Below, one piece after another: positions 41,078 through 49,613 of a stretch of 64,000 nucleotides of DNA; the stretch's first letter is position 1, and the number at the start of each line of letters is the position of its first letter. A program made the position numbers and the translations under genes. The notes beneath the pieces were generated by a model. That model worked only from the letters and a program-made list of their open reading frames with translations. It was not told the DNA's origin and did no database searches. This DNA is from DATHBD01 sp035296325 (GTDB lineage Bacteria; Actinomycetota; Actinomycetes; Mycobacteriales; Micromonosporaceae), in assembly GCA_035296325.1 (NCBI GenBank), contig DATHBD010000070.1, forward strand, positions 62,001-126,000, given 5' to 3'.

Positions 41078-42078
41078 CTGGTGACCCTCTCTGTGATCGG
41101 ACCGGGCGTCTGCGCACCGGCGAGCAGGCCGAGCGCACCGCCCGCGGAGACATAGGCGGTGGCCGCGGCGACGGCGGCGCGGACCGCCTCGACGGTGGAG
41201 GAGCCGGCCGCGAGCGCGGCTGCAGCGGCACTGGCGAAGCGGTCCCCGGCGCCACACGGGTCGCCGTGGGCGGTGAACGGCGACGGCACCACCGTCGGTA
41301 CGCCCCGGCCGTCGCAGACCACCGCGCCGCGCTCGCCGAGGGTGACCGACACCGCAGCGGCGGACCAACCCTGGCGCAGCCGGGTGGCCTGCCCGGCTGC
41401 CGCGGCGACAAGCGGGTCGGCGTTGCGCGGCGTGCTGTTCGTCCGGACGCCGAGCGCGGGTGCGGCGTCGCTGAAGTGCGCCGCCTCGGCACGGTTCGGC
41501 GTGACCAGCGCGGCTCCGGCGACCGGGGCGCCGCCACGCGGGTGCGGGTCCCAGACCAGTGCGGTGTGCGGTGCCCGGTCGGCCAGCGCGCCGTAGACCC
41601 GGGGCTGTGCCAGCACCCCCCGGCCGTAGTCGCTGACCAGCAGCGCACCGGCGGAGTGGATGGCGTCGAGCGCCTCGTCCGGCACCGGGCCGATCTCGCT
41701 GCGCCCGTCGCCCCGGTCCAGCCGCAGCAGGAGGTGGGCGCCGGCGCGCAGCCGGATCTTCTCCGGCGTCGGCCCGAGGAGCGGCAGTTCGACCACCCGG
41801 ATGCCGGCCGCGGTGAGCAGCTCCAGCAGCCGCTGACCGGCGGCGTCCCGGCTCACCGCCGCGACCAGCACCACCTCCGGCCACGGCTGCGGCACGTCAC
41901 CCTCGTCCCCCACGGCGAAGTGCGCCGCCAGACCGGCGCCCCCCGGCCGGTCCACGGTGGACTGTTCGACCAGCACCGGAACCGGCGCCTCCGGGCAGAG
42001 CCGATCCACCGTGCCGAGGATCTCCCGGTCAAGGAGCAGGTCTCCGACGACCACCAACGGGCCGGTGCCCGCAGTCAC
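41074..42078 (-). CDS. PfkB-family kinase, HldE N-terminal (heptose 7-phosphate kinase) type
   Basis: 334 residues from GTG 42078, sharing GTGA with the gmhA stop. Marks are VDRLCPEAPVPVLVEQSTVDRPGGAGLAAHF (RfaE1-like substrate region), ALLVSDYGRGVL, VTPNRAEA and the catalytic Asp in HGDPCGAGDRFASA. It should phosphorylate D-glycero-D-manno-heptose 7-phosphate at C1. E. coli HldE carries a second adenylyltransferase domain; this protein stops at the kinase. Sugar specificity is inferred from neighbours gmhA and gmhB. Confidence 0.82.
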   Translation of the reverse strand: MTAGTGPLVVVGDLLLDREILGTVDRLCPEAPVPVLVEQSTVDRPGGAGLAAHFAVGDEGDVPQPWPEVVLVAAVSRDAAGQRLLELLTAAGIRVVELPLLGPTPEKIRLRAGAHLLLRLDRGDGRSEIGPVPDEALDAIHSAGALLVSDYGRGVLAQPRVYGALADRAPHTALVWDPHPRGGAPVAGAALVTPNRAEAAHFSDAAPALGVRTNSTPRNADPLVAAAAGQATRLRQGWSAAAVSVTLGERGAVVCDGRGVPTVVPSPFTAHGDPCGAGDRFASAAAAALAAGSSTVEAVRAAVAAATAYVSAGGALGLLAGAQTPGPITERVTR

Positions 42079-42725
42079 CGTCGCACCGCCGGACGGTCGT
42101 GGCCCAGTGCGTACTCCACGTGCTGGCAGAGCAGGTGCACCGCGACGAGATGGAGTTCCTGCACCGTCTGACTCTCCGCCGCGACGCAGATCGCGTCATC
42201 GGTGCGCATGGCGAGCGGGTTGGGCAGCGGGCCGGTCATCGCCCAGGATGTGAGCCCCCGCTCGCGCGCGGTATCCGCGGCGGCCAGCAGGTTCGGGCTG
42301 CGACCGCTGGTGGAGAGCAAAATGAGGATGTCACCGCTGCGGCCGTGCGCCTCGACCTGGCGGGCGAAGACCCGCTCGTAGCCGTAGTCGTTGCCGATCG
42401 CGGTGAAGCTCGAGGTCTCCGCGTGCAGGGCGATGGCAGAGTACGCCGGACGGTCGTCCCGCAGCTTGCCGACGAGTTCCGCCGTCAGGTGCTGTGCCTC
42501 CGCGGCGCTGCCGCCGTTGCCGGCCACCAGGAGCCGCCCACCACCGGCGAGCACCCCGGCCAGTTCCTCACCCCAGCGCGCCACCCGCGACGCCTCGTCG
42601 CGGAACAGCTCGATCGCCTCGGCCAGCCGGTCGAGGTGGGTGTCGGCGACGCACCGGTGCCAGACCGTTCCCCGCGGCCGCTCGGTACCGGTGTCCGGCG
42701 ACGGATCGCGCGACAGCAACGTCAC
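42075..42725 (-). CDS. gmhA: Sedoheptulose 7-phosphate isomerase (GmhA-like SIS protein)
   Basis: 216 residues from GTG 42725 with GGAGG upstream, coupled to the GT4 stop by GTGA. SIS/GmhA features are RLLVAGNGGSAAEAQHLTAELVGK, ALHAETSSFTAIGNDYGYERVFARQVEAHG, ILILLSTSGRSPNLLAA and QTVQELHLVAVHLLCQHVE. It converts sedoheptulose 7-phosphate into D-glycero-D-manno-heptose 7-phosphate, the first step of NDP-heptose synthesis. The N-terminal 30 residues exceed typical GmhA. Confidence 0.9.
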   Translation of the reverse strand: MTLLSRDPSPDTGTERPRGTVWHRCVADTHLDRLAEAIELFRDEASRVARWGEELAGVLAGGGRLLVAGNGGSAAEAQHLTAELVGKLRDDRPAYSAIALHAETSSFTAIGNDYGYERVFARQVEAHGRSGDILILLSTSGRSPNLLAAADTARERGLTSWAMTGPLPNPLAMRTDDAICVAAESQTVQELHLVAVHLLCQHVEYALGHDRPAVRR

Positions 42726-43966
42726 GAGGAGACCTCCGTCAACGCGTCGTCGGTGACCAGCGGCACACCCGTGACCGCCGCGTACACACGCTCGACGTCG
42801 AAGGCGGTGCGGTCCCAGGTGTACCGGGAGCGGACCCGGTCCGCCGCCGCACTCGCGTAGCTGATCCGCCGCACGTCGTCGGCGAGCAGCGTGCGCAACG
42901 CGGCACCCAGGGCGCGCACGTCGCGTGGCTGGACGAGGGTGCCGGTCACCCCGTCGATGACGCTCTCGGCGAGCCCGCCGACGGCGTACGCCACCACCGG
43001 CACCCCGCAGGCCATCGCCTCCAGTGGCGTCAGCCCGAACGGCTCGTACCACGGCGTGCAGGCCACCACGTCGGCGGACCGGTACAGCGCCGGCATGTCC
43101 TGCGAATCGACTGCCCCGACCATGCGCACCCGGTCGGCCACCTTGGCCTGCTCGGCCAGGGCCATCAGGCGCATCGCCTCGGGATCGTTCGACAACTCCT
43201 CCGCCGGTGGACCGCCGGCCAGCACCAGCTCCGCGTCGGGGACCCGGCGTAGCGCCTGGATCAGGTCACCGAAGCCTTTGCGCTCCACCATCCGGCCGAC
43301 ACTGAGAATCCGCAGCCGCCCATCCGTCGGCCGGGGCGCCACCGGCCCGACCGGCGTGAACCGCTCGATGTCCACACCGGACGGCACGACCACGGTGTCC
43401 GCGCGCCGCACACCGAGCCGACCCAGTTCCGCGACCTCGTCGGCGCACTGGGCGATGACCCGGTCGGCGAGCGTGCCGAGCGTGCGCTCCAGGCCCATCC
43501 GGGTGTCCGGGCTGGTGTCCCGGCCGCCCTGGTAGCGCCGCTTCACCGCACCGAGCGCGTGGAACGTGACGACGACCGGGATGCGACTGTCCGCGGTGGC
43601 GGTCAGCGCAGCCAGTCCACTCATCCAGAAGTGCGCGTGGACCACGTCCGGGGTGAAGTCCCCACCGCCCCACTCGGCGGCCAGCCAACGGCCGAAGTCG
43701 CCCATGAACGGCAGCAACTCGTCCTTGCCGAGCGAGACGGCCGGCCCGGCCGGCACCGGCACGACGGTCACGCCGTCGTGGAACGGCACCTGAGCCGGAG
43801 TGTCCGCACGGTCCCGGCGGGTGTACACCCGCACGTCGTGTCCCCGCCGCGCCAGCGCGCGCGACAACTCGCCGACGTGCGTGTTCTGTCCGCCCGAGTC
43901 GACGCCCCCCGGTGTCGCGAGCGGGCTCGCATGCTCGGAGATCATCGCGATCCGTAGTCGTGTCAC
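42722..43966 (-). CDS. GT4-family glycosyltransferase
   Basis: 414 residues from GTG 43966 with GGAGGGG upstream; an in-frame start at 44014 is less likely. GT-B fold: MISEHASPLATPGGVDSGGQNTHVGELSRALARRGHDV (acceptor loop) and VHAHFWMSGLAAL. The E-x7-E motif appears as EPFGLTPLEAMACGVPVVAYAVGGLAE. This architecture matches GT4 retaining transferases using NDP-sugars (mannosyl- or sucrose-synthase-like). Second to last glycosyl step in the operon order is not knowable. Confidence 0.88.
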   Translation of the reverse strand: MTRLRIAMISEHASPLATPGGVDSGGQNTHVGELSRALARRGHDVRVYTRRDRADTPAQVPFHDGVTVVPVPAGPAVSLGKDELLPFMGDFGRWLAAEWGGGDFTPDVVHAHFWMSGLAALTATADSRIPVVVTFHALGAVKRRYQGGRDTSPDTRMGLERTLGTLADRVIAQCADEVAELGRLGVRRADTVVVPSGVDIERFTPVGPVAPRPTDGRLRILSVGRMVERKGFGDLIQALRRVPDAELVLAGGPPAEELSNDPEAMRLMALAEQAKVADRVRMVGAVDSQDMPALYRSADVVACTPWYEPFGLTPLEAMACGVPVVAYAVGGLAESVIDGVTGTLVQPRDVRALGAALRTLLADDVRRISYASAAADRVRSRYTWDRTAFDVERVYAAVTGVPLVTDDALTEVSS

Positions 43967-44018
43967 CAGGCCCCTCCCCTTCGCGCGGACACTCGGTTGC
44001 GTACGGGACAGCACCAGC

Positions 44019-44984
44019 TCACGTCCCCACCTCCTTCACCAGCGCGTCCCAGTCGGCGAGGAATCTGGGCAGCCCGTACCGCGTCCGTACCGCGTCCCGG
44101 GCCGCCTGCCCGCACCGGCGTGCGGCGGCCTCGTCGGCCACCAGCCACCGGGCCGCGTCGACGAGCACGTCGAGGTCGGTGGAGATCGCTCCGGCGGCGG
44201 GTGGCACGGCCATCAGCGCCTCGGTGGTGCCCAACGCAACCACCGGCAGGCCGCAGAACATCGCCTCCAGCAGCGACAGGCCCAGTGAGGTCCACCGCAT
44301 CGGGTGCAGGTAGACCCGGCGCAGCGCGATCTGCGCGTGCATCTGCGCCTGTGGCGGGTCGTCGTAGGCCGCGATCCGGTCCTCCGCGAGGCCGAGGCGG
44401 GCCGGCAGACCGGCGACCTTCATGCCGTACACGTCGATCGGCGCCACCGACGCGAACCTTGGCAGCAGGTCGGTGCCGGTGACCCGCCAACGCCGGATCG
44501 GTTCGTTGATCGCGGTGGCGATGCGGGGAAGCTCGCCCGTGTAGCGGTACCCGGGGTCGGGGATGCCGTGCTCGATGACGCGGGTCCGGGTGGCGCCGGC
44601 GTCCCAGCAGAGCGCGTTGAAGTGGGTGACGTGCACCAGCGTGACGTCGTCGCGGTCGGCCATCGGGTGACGCGTGTTCGGCACGTCGCCCTTGGGCGTG
44701 TTGTGCTCCACGTACACCACCGGGACGTCGCGGCCCAGCCGGCGGCCGAGCCAGCGCTCGGCCATCTCCCACTCCTCCGGCCGTTGCAGCACGACCAGGT
44801 CGATGTCGGCGCCGGCTAGGCTCTCCGGGGTCACCTCGACGGCGTCGGCCGGCCATTCGTAGGTACGCGCCCGGCCCAGACCGTAGGCGTCGCGATCCGG
44901 GGTGACCGGGATCAGGTAGGTGTGTCCCCCGTGGAGGAATGCGGTCGCCCAGGCTCCGTGGACATGCCAGATCAGGATGCGCAC
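44019..44984 (-). CDS. GT-B glycosyltransferase
   Basis: 321 residues. It begins MRILIWHVHGAWATAFLHGGHTYLIPVTPDRDAYG and has VVYVEHNTPKGDVPNTRHPMADRDDVTLVHVTHFN. C-terminal EAMFCGLPVVALGTTEAL follows YLHPMRWTSLGLSLLEAM, a GT4-like E-x7-E region. Start overlaps the end of the GmhB-GT9 gene by 13 bp. Sugar donor not determinable. Confidence 0.82.
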   Translation of the reverse strand: MRILIWHVHGAWATAFLHGGHTYLIPVTPDRDAYGLGRARTYEWPADAVEVTPESLAGADIDLVVLQRPEEWEMAERWLGRRLGRDVPVVYVEHNTPKGDVPNTRHPMADRDDVTLVHVTHFNALCWDAGATRTRVIEHGIPDPGYRYTGELPRIATAINEPIRRWRVTGTDLLPRFASVAPIDVYGMKVAGLPARLGLAEDRIAAYDDPPQAQMHAQIALRRVYLHPMRWTSLGLSLLEAMFCGLPVVALGTTEALMAVPPAAGAISTDLDVLVDAARWLVADEAAARRCGQAARDAVRTRYGLPRFLADWDALVKEVGT

Positions 44985-46531
44985 GCAGACTCCAGAGTCT
45001 GCACCGCGGTCACCACTTCAGCAGGGTCCACTGTGGATAGGCAGGGGTGCCCGGGCACCGGGCACACCGAGGCCCGGGTGTCCCGGCACGGCGCACCGGG
45101 GTTGCCGAGCCGCACCGCCGGCACCCGGTACGGGCCCCAACGCTGGTACGGCACTGTCGGCGCGAACAGGCTCACCACCGGTGTGCCCACCGCCGCGGCG
45201 ACATGGGCGGGGCCGGTGTTGCCCACCACCACCGCGTCGGCGTGGCGCAGCACCCCGGCCAGTCCGGCCAGGTCGGTGCGGCCGCCGAGGTCCAGGGCCA
45301 CGTCGGCGGCGACGTAGCCGGTCAACTCCCGCTCCCCGGCGCTGCCGGTCACCACCACCCGGCGCCCGGCCGCCACGAGCGCGGCCACGATGTCCCGGCA
45401 CACGTCCGGCGGGCAGGCCCGCGCAGGCACGCTGGCGCCGGGGTGGACCACGACGTAAGGCCCGTCAGGAAGGAACTCAGCGACGGACGGCAGGTCCGGG
45501 CGCAGCCGGAGCCGGCCGTCGTCCCACGCCGGCAGTGCGAAACCGGCCGCGGTGGCGAGCGACAGGGCCCGTTCCGGCTCGGGGAGGTCGTCGTCGAGCC
45601 GATGCCGCAGGTCCAGCAGCGAGCCCGGGTAGTCCTCGGAGATGGCGCTCACCCGCGGCACGCCGGCCAACCGCAGCAGCAGCGCGAGCGGCAGCGGCGA
45701 CTGATGGTACGACGTGAATATCACCGCTTCGTCGTACCGGCCGTCCTCGATCTGCTTGACCAACGCCTCGACCTCGGGCCTGGCCACCGGCTCCGGCTGC
45801 GGATCGATCCACGGGACGCACCATTCGATCAGCTCGTCGACGCCGGGCAGCAACTGCGCGGCGGCTCGGCCCCGCGGGCCGCAGAGCAGGGTCAGGTTCG
45901 CCGCTCCGGCCCGCAACGCCCGGATCGCAGGCCCGGTCACCAGCACATCGCCCACCGAGTCGCTCCGCACGGCAAGCACCCTGGGCGGGTCCGCGCGCGT
46001 TGGCGGGCACCCGAGAATCCAGTCGACGGCAGCAGCGAAGTCGGCGGTCACCACCGGCGCGTCGGCAACCTCCTCCGGACGGGTGACCGGTGTGGGCACC
46101 AGCACGGCGGCGGCGCCCGCACTCAGCCCGGCACGGACATCTGCCCCGATATCGCCCACCATGACGCAACGCTCCGGAGGCAGACCCAGCTCGCGCGCCG
46201 CGGCCAGGACCATGCCCGGCTGGGGCTTGCGACACTGGCATCGAGCAGCGTCGTCATGTGGGCACACCTGCCAGGTATCGAACGGGCCGAGCAGCTCGTC
46301 CACCCGGGCGTTGACCCGCGCCACGTCCTCGGCGGTCAGCAACCCGCGGGCAATGCCGGACTGGTTGCTCACCACGCCCAGGCGGAGTCCGGCGGCTCGG
46401 AGCCGGCGAAGTGCCTCGGGAACACCGGGGAGCGGGCGGACGGCCGACGGGTCGGGGTTGTAGGGGACGTTCTCCACCAGAGTGCCGTCGCGGTCGAGGA
46501 GCACTGCCGCGAACCTGCCGCTCTGCGTCAC
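44972..46531 (-). CDS. Fusion of GmhB-type HAD phosphatase and GT9 heptosyltransferase
   Basis: 519 residues from GTG 46531 (VTQSGRFAAVLLDRDGTL) with AAGGGGGG upstream. Residues about 8-180 are HAD-IIIA/GmhB: LLDRDGTLVENVPYN, VVSNQSGIARG, Zn loop CPHDDAARCQCRKP and VGDIGADVRAG. It removes the 7-phosphate from heptose 1,7-bisphosphate. Residues about 195-519 are GT9: LAVRSDSVGDVLVTGPAIRALR, VVHPGASVPARACPPD, VVGNTGPAHVAAAVGTPVVSLFAP. It is the first gene of the operon. Joining phosphatase and transferase in one chain is unusual. Confidence 0.88.
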   Translation of the reverse strand: MTQSGRFAAVLLDRDGTLVENVPYNPDPSAVRPLPGVPEALRRLRAAGLRLGVVSNQSGIARGLLTAEDVARVNARVDELLGPFDTWQVCPHDDAARCQCRKPQPGMVLAAARELGLPPERCVMVGDIGADVRAGLSAGAAAVLVPTPVTRPEEVADAPVVTADFAAAVDWILGCPPTRADPPRVLAVRSDSVGDVLVTGPAIRALRAGAANLTLLCGPRGRAAAQLLPGVDELIEWCVPWIDPQPEPVARPEVEALVKQIEDGRYDEAVIFTSYHQSPLPLALLLRLAGVPRVSAISEDYPGSLLDLRHRLDDDLPEPERALSLATAAGFALPAWDDGRLRLRPDLPSVAEFLPDGPYVVVHPGASVPARACPPDVCRDIVAALVAAGRRVVVTGSAGERELTGYVAADVALDLGGRTDLAGLAGVLRHADAVVVGNTGPAHVAAAVGTPVVSLFAPTVPYQRWGPYRVPAVRLGNPGAPCRDTRASVCPVPGHPCLSTVDPAEVVTAVQTLESACAS

Positions 46532-46756
46532 CGCTACCCCCCTTCCCGACCAGGCCCGGCGCAACAGCCCCCGGCGCCTAGCGCCAGGGGTGCCCGTGCC
46601 GCCAGACCTACCCGACATCACAGATGGTAAACATCAACGAGCGCCCGCAGGGCCCGCCACAAGGCCGCGTGACGAGATGTGCCCGGCTCGGCTAGGGTGC
46701 GATCCGCCTCGTGGTGGCATGGTGGGGGCAGCAGAGCAGAGACCGGAGGACGTGCC

Positions 46757-49279
46757 ATGGCCCAGCGCGCCGAGCCGCCCGCGGGCCGGGCCGTGCCCGC
46801 AGACGCTCCCGGTGGGAGCGCTGAGCCAGCCGAGGCACTCGCCGCCCTGGTGACCCGGCTGCGCACCGAGCTCGCCGGCGTACGCACCGCCATGCGCAAT
46901 CGGGCGGTCATCGAACAGGCCAAGGGCGTGCTTGTGGAACGCCTCGGGATCACTCCTGACCAAGGCTTCGACCACCTCGTCCGGCTGTCGCAGAGCGCCA
47001 ACATCAAGCTCATCGAGGTCGCCGCGGCCATCGTCGGCACCACCGCGCCGGATCCGATGGGGACCTCGCCGGACGGCACCTCCACCGGCGGTGCCGATCC
47101 CGTCGACGCTGAGTACCGGGAGCATCTGGCCCGCACCCGCGCTCGGCGGCCCAGCGAGTCCCCGCGGACCCCGACGCTGCGCCGCCGGCAACCGCGCCCG
47201 CCGGCCATCGAAGCGCTGCAGGCGAAGCACCAGCTGATCAGCGCCCGGGTGTCCGCCGCACGCAGCTATGACGAGATGGCCGAGGCGATCGGGACGGCCG
47301 ATGCGGCGTGGCCCGAGCCCGACGTCGTGGTGCTCGTCCTGATGGAGCCGGATGGCGCGCTGCGGATGGTCGGCGGCTATGGGATGTCACCGGAAACCCG
47401 CAGTCAGTGGGCGCGCATCCCACCGGACCCGGCGCTCCCGCTGGTGGTCGCGGTGCGCGACACCGACGTGGTGTGGCTCCCCGATCCCGACGTGGCCGCG
47501 CGCCGGTTTCCGGCCCTCTTCGAGCTCCCGTTCCCCAACGCCGCCTACTACGCCGCGCCACTGGTGGCCTCCGGACGCGTGGTCGGCGGCATCGGCGTCA
47601 GCTGGAACGCCCCGGTCGTCGAGGCGGAAACGACCGGGCGGTACCTCACCGCGCTGCTGGCACCGGTCGCCCGCCGTGTGGTCGATCTGCAGGGCGACGA
47701 CATCGCCACCGCCTGGTCGCACTACCTGCCCGGAGCGGCCGCCCCGGGCGGGGTCGGCGGGGGCCAGGCGGAGGTCTGGCTCCCGGCGGTGCTCGACTCC
47801 CTCCACACGCCGGCCCTGCTGCTCTCGCCGGTCCGCGACGAAGGGCAGGTCGTCGACTTCCGCATCGAGTACGCCAACGGTCTGGCCCGTCGGGTCATCG
47901 CGGCGGCCGGGGTGGATGCCGGGGAGGCCACGCTGCTGGCCGTGTACCCGGGCGTGGGCAGCGGCACGCTCCTGCCGGCATTCACCCGGATGCTGCACGG
48001 CGGTGACCCGCTGCGGATGGCGGACCTGCATGTCGCCGCCAGCAGTGAGGGCATCCCCCGCTCACAGCGATTGGCCGTGCACGCGGTCCGACTGTGGGAC
48101 CGGGTACTGATGGTCTTCCGCATCCACACCGACGCGGACCTGCTGCACGATCAGCTGCTCGAAGCCGAGCGCATCGCGCACATCGGCTCGTTCGCCTGGG
48201 ACCGGCAGACCGACGAGCTGCGCTGCTCGCCACAGCTCTACTGGATGTACCACGGTGACGCCCGGACCGAAGCGATCCGGCCGGACGACCTGACCGAGTG
48301 CGTGCACCCCGACGACATGGTGACGGTGCGGGAGACGGTGGACCGCAGCATCGCCGCCGGCCAGTCGCTGGCCACCGAGTTCCGGGGCGGCGGTCGGATG
48401 TCGGGGCGCAGGCTGCGGGTCACCGCCGAGCCGGTGGCCGACAGCGACGGCACCGTCCGGCTGGTGCGCGGCACGGTCCAGGACGTGACCGAGCAGCGGG
48501 CCCGGGAGGGGCGGCTGCGGGTGGCCGAAGAGGCGCTCGCGGCACAGCGCCGCCAGATGGAGACCGAGCGCAGGGCCGCGGAGGCGCTGCAGCAGGCCCT
48601 GCTGCCCACCGACCCGGAACTGGGCATCGCCGAGGGCGTGGAGATCTGCGGCCGGTGTCGCGCCACGGCCAAGACCGGCGACGTCGACGGTGACTGGTAC
48701 GACGCGATGCCGCTGGCCGGCGGTTCGGCCACGGCGCTCATGCTGGGCGACGTCGCGGACACCGGGCTGTCGTCGATGACCATCGCCGCCCGGCTCCGCT
48801 ACGCCGTGCGGGCGTACGCGTCGCTGGACATGGCGCCCGGCGACATCCTGACCGCGGTGAACTCCATGCTGTGGACCATGGAGGTGGAGCACACCGCCAT
48901 GCTCATGATCGGCCGGTACGAGCCGGCCACCCGTGAGCTGCGCTGGGCCGCCGCGGGTCAGATCGCCCCCATCCGGTACGACGCCGACCGGCGCGGTTCG
49001 GTGCTCTCCGGCCCGCTCGGGCTGCCGCTCGGGTCCGCCCCCGAGGTGAAGTACCACGAAGCCACGGTCACCCTGGCCGAGGGTGACCGGGTGCTCTTCT
49101 ACACCGACGGCATCGTCCGGGCCGACCGGCGGCGCTCCGGCGCGCTGGACGTGCTGCTGCGGGCCGGGGTGGAGAGCGACCTGACCAACATCGAGGCCCT
49201 GGTCGACCACATCACCAGCAAGCTCGGCGCCAAGCCCGAGGAGGACATGTGCGCCATGCTGGTCCGGGTCAAGGGTTGA
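46757..49279 (+). CDS. ANTAR-GAF-PAS-PP2C regulatory phosphatase
   Basis: 840 residues from ATG 46757 with GGAGG upstream. Residues about 25-90 form an ANTAR RNA-binding domain (AMRNRAVIEQAKGVLVERLGITPDQGFDHLVRLSQSANIKLIEVA). About 155-310 is GAF-like, about 345-465 PAS-like, and 475-590 a PAS (LLEAERIAHIGSFAWD, then GTVQDVTEQRAREGRL). About 610-840 is a SpoIIE/PP2C phosphatase: DGDWYDAMPL, LGDVADTGLSS, FYTDGIVRADR and EEDMCAMLVRV. It probably couples a sensed signal to dephosphorylation of an anti-anti-sigma factor and to transcript antitermination. Confidence 0.88.
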   Translation: MAQRAEPPAGRAVPADAPGGSAEPAEALAALVTRLRTELAGVRTAMRNRAVIEQAKGVLVERLGITPDQGFDHLVRLSQSANIKLIEVAAAIVGTTAPDPMGTSPDGTSTGGADPVDAEYREHLARTRARRPSESPRTPTLRRRQPRPPAIEALQAKHQLISARVSAARSYDEMAEAIGTADAAWPEPDVVVLVLMEPDGALRMVGGYGMSPETRSQWARIPPDPALPLVVAVRDTDVVWLPDPDVAARRFPALFELPFPNAAYYAAPLVASGRVVGGIGVSWNAPVVEAETTGRYLTALLAPVARRVVDLQGDDIATAWSHYLPGAAAPGGVGGGQAEVWLPAVLDSLHTPALLLSPVRDEGQVVDFRIEYANGLARRVIAAAGVDAGEATLLAVYPGVGSGTLLPAFTRMLHGGDPLRMADLHVAASSEGIPRSQRLAVHAVRLWDRVLMVFRIHTDADLLHDQLLEAERIAHIGSFAWDRQTDELRCSPQLYWMYHGDARTEAIRPDDLTECVHPDDMVTVRETVDRSIAAGQSLATEFRGGGRMSGRRLRVTAEPVADSDGTVRLVRGTVQDVTEQRAREGRLRVAEEALAAQRRQMETERRAAEALQQALLPTDPELGIAEGVEICGRCRATAKTGDVDGDWYDAMPLAGGSATALMLGDVADTGLSSMTIAARLRYAVRAYASLDMAPGDILTAVNSMLWTMEVEHTAMLMIGRYEPATRELRWAAAGQIAPIRYDADRRGSVLSGPLGLPLGSAPEVKYHEATVTLAEGDRVLFYTDGIVRADRRRSGALDVLLRAGVESDLTNIEALVDHITSKLGAKPEEDMCAMLVRVKG

Positions 49280-49337
49280 CGGCCTGATCGCGGACCGGGC
49301 CGGGCCGTTACGCCCGGAGTGAACCGGGTAGCACCAG

Positions 49338-49541
49338 GTGATGAGCGAACACTCCAAGGCTGAACGGCAGGCTGTACCCACCTTCGACCTGGGCTCGGAG
49401 ACCATCACCGGTATCGGCGAGGCCGGGCAGGACCTGCTCCCGGGAAGCGACCAGGAGCCGGACGGCCCCACCGAGGACGACCGCTGGCGGGAACGTGACA
49501 CATCCGGCGACGACACCACCCCGATGCCCACCAACCCGTAG
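49338..49541 (+). CDS. 67-residue acidic small protein
   Basis: Starts GTG 49338 or ATG 49341. MSEHSKAERQAVPTFDLGSE is followed by an acidic, polar tail (EPDGPTEDDRWRERDTSGDDTT). It lies just downstream of the PP2C gene on the same strand. No ribosome-binding site is evident, so it may be spurious. No family recognised. Confidence 0.4.
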   Translation: MMSEHSKAERQAVPTFDLGSETITGIGEAGQDLLPGSDQEPDGPTEDDRWRERDTSGDDTTPMPTNP

Positions 49542-49613
49542 CGTCAGCCTCGACCCAGGTTGGGCGACCAACGGGTACTGGTGCGGCCTGCGCGGACCTG
49601 GTAGGCACAGACC

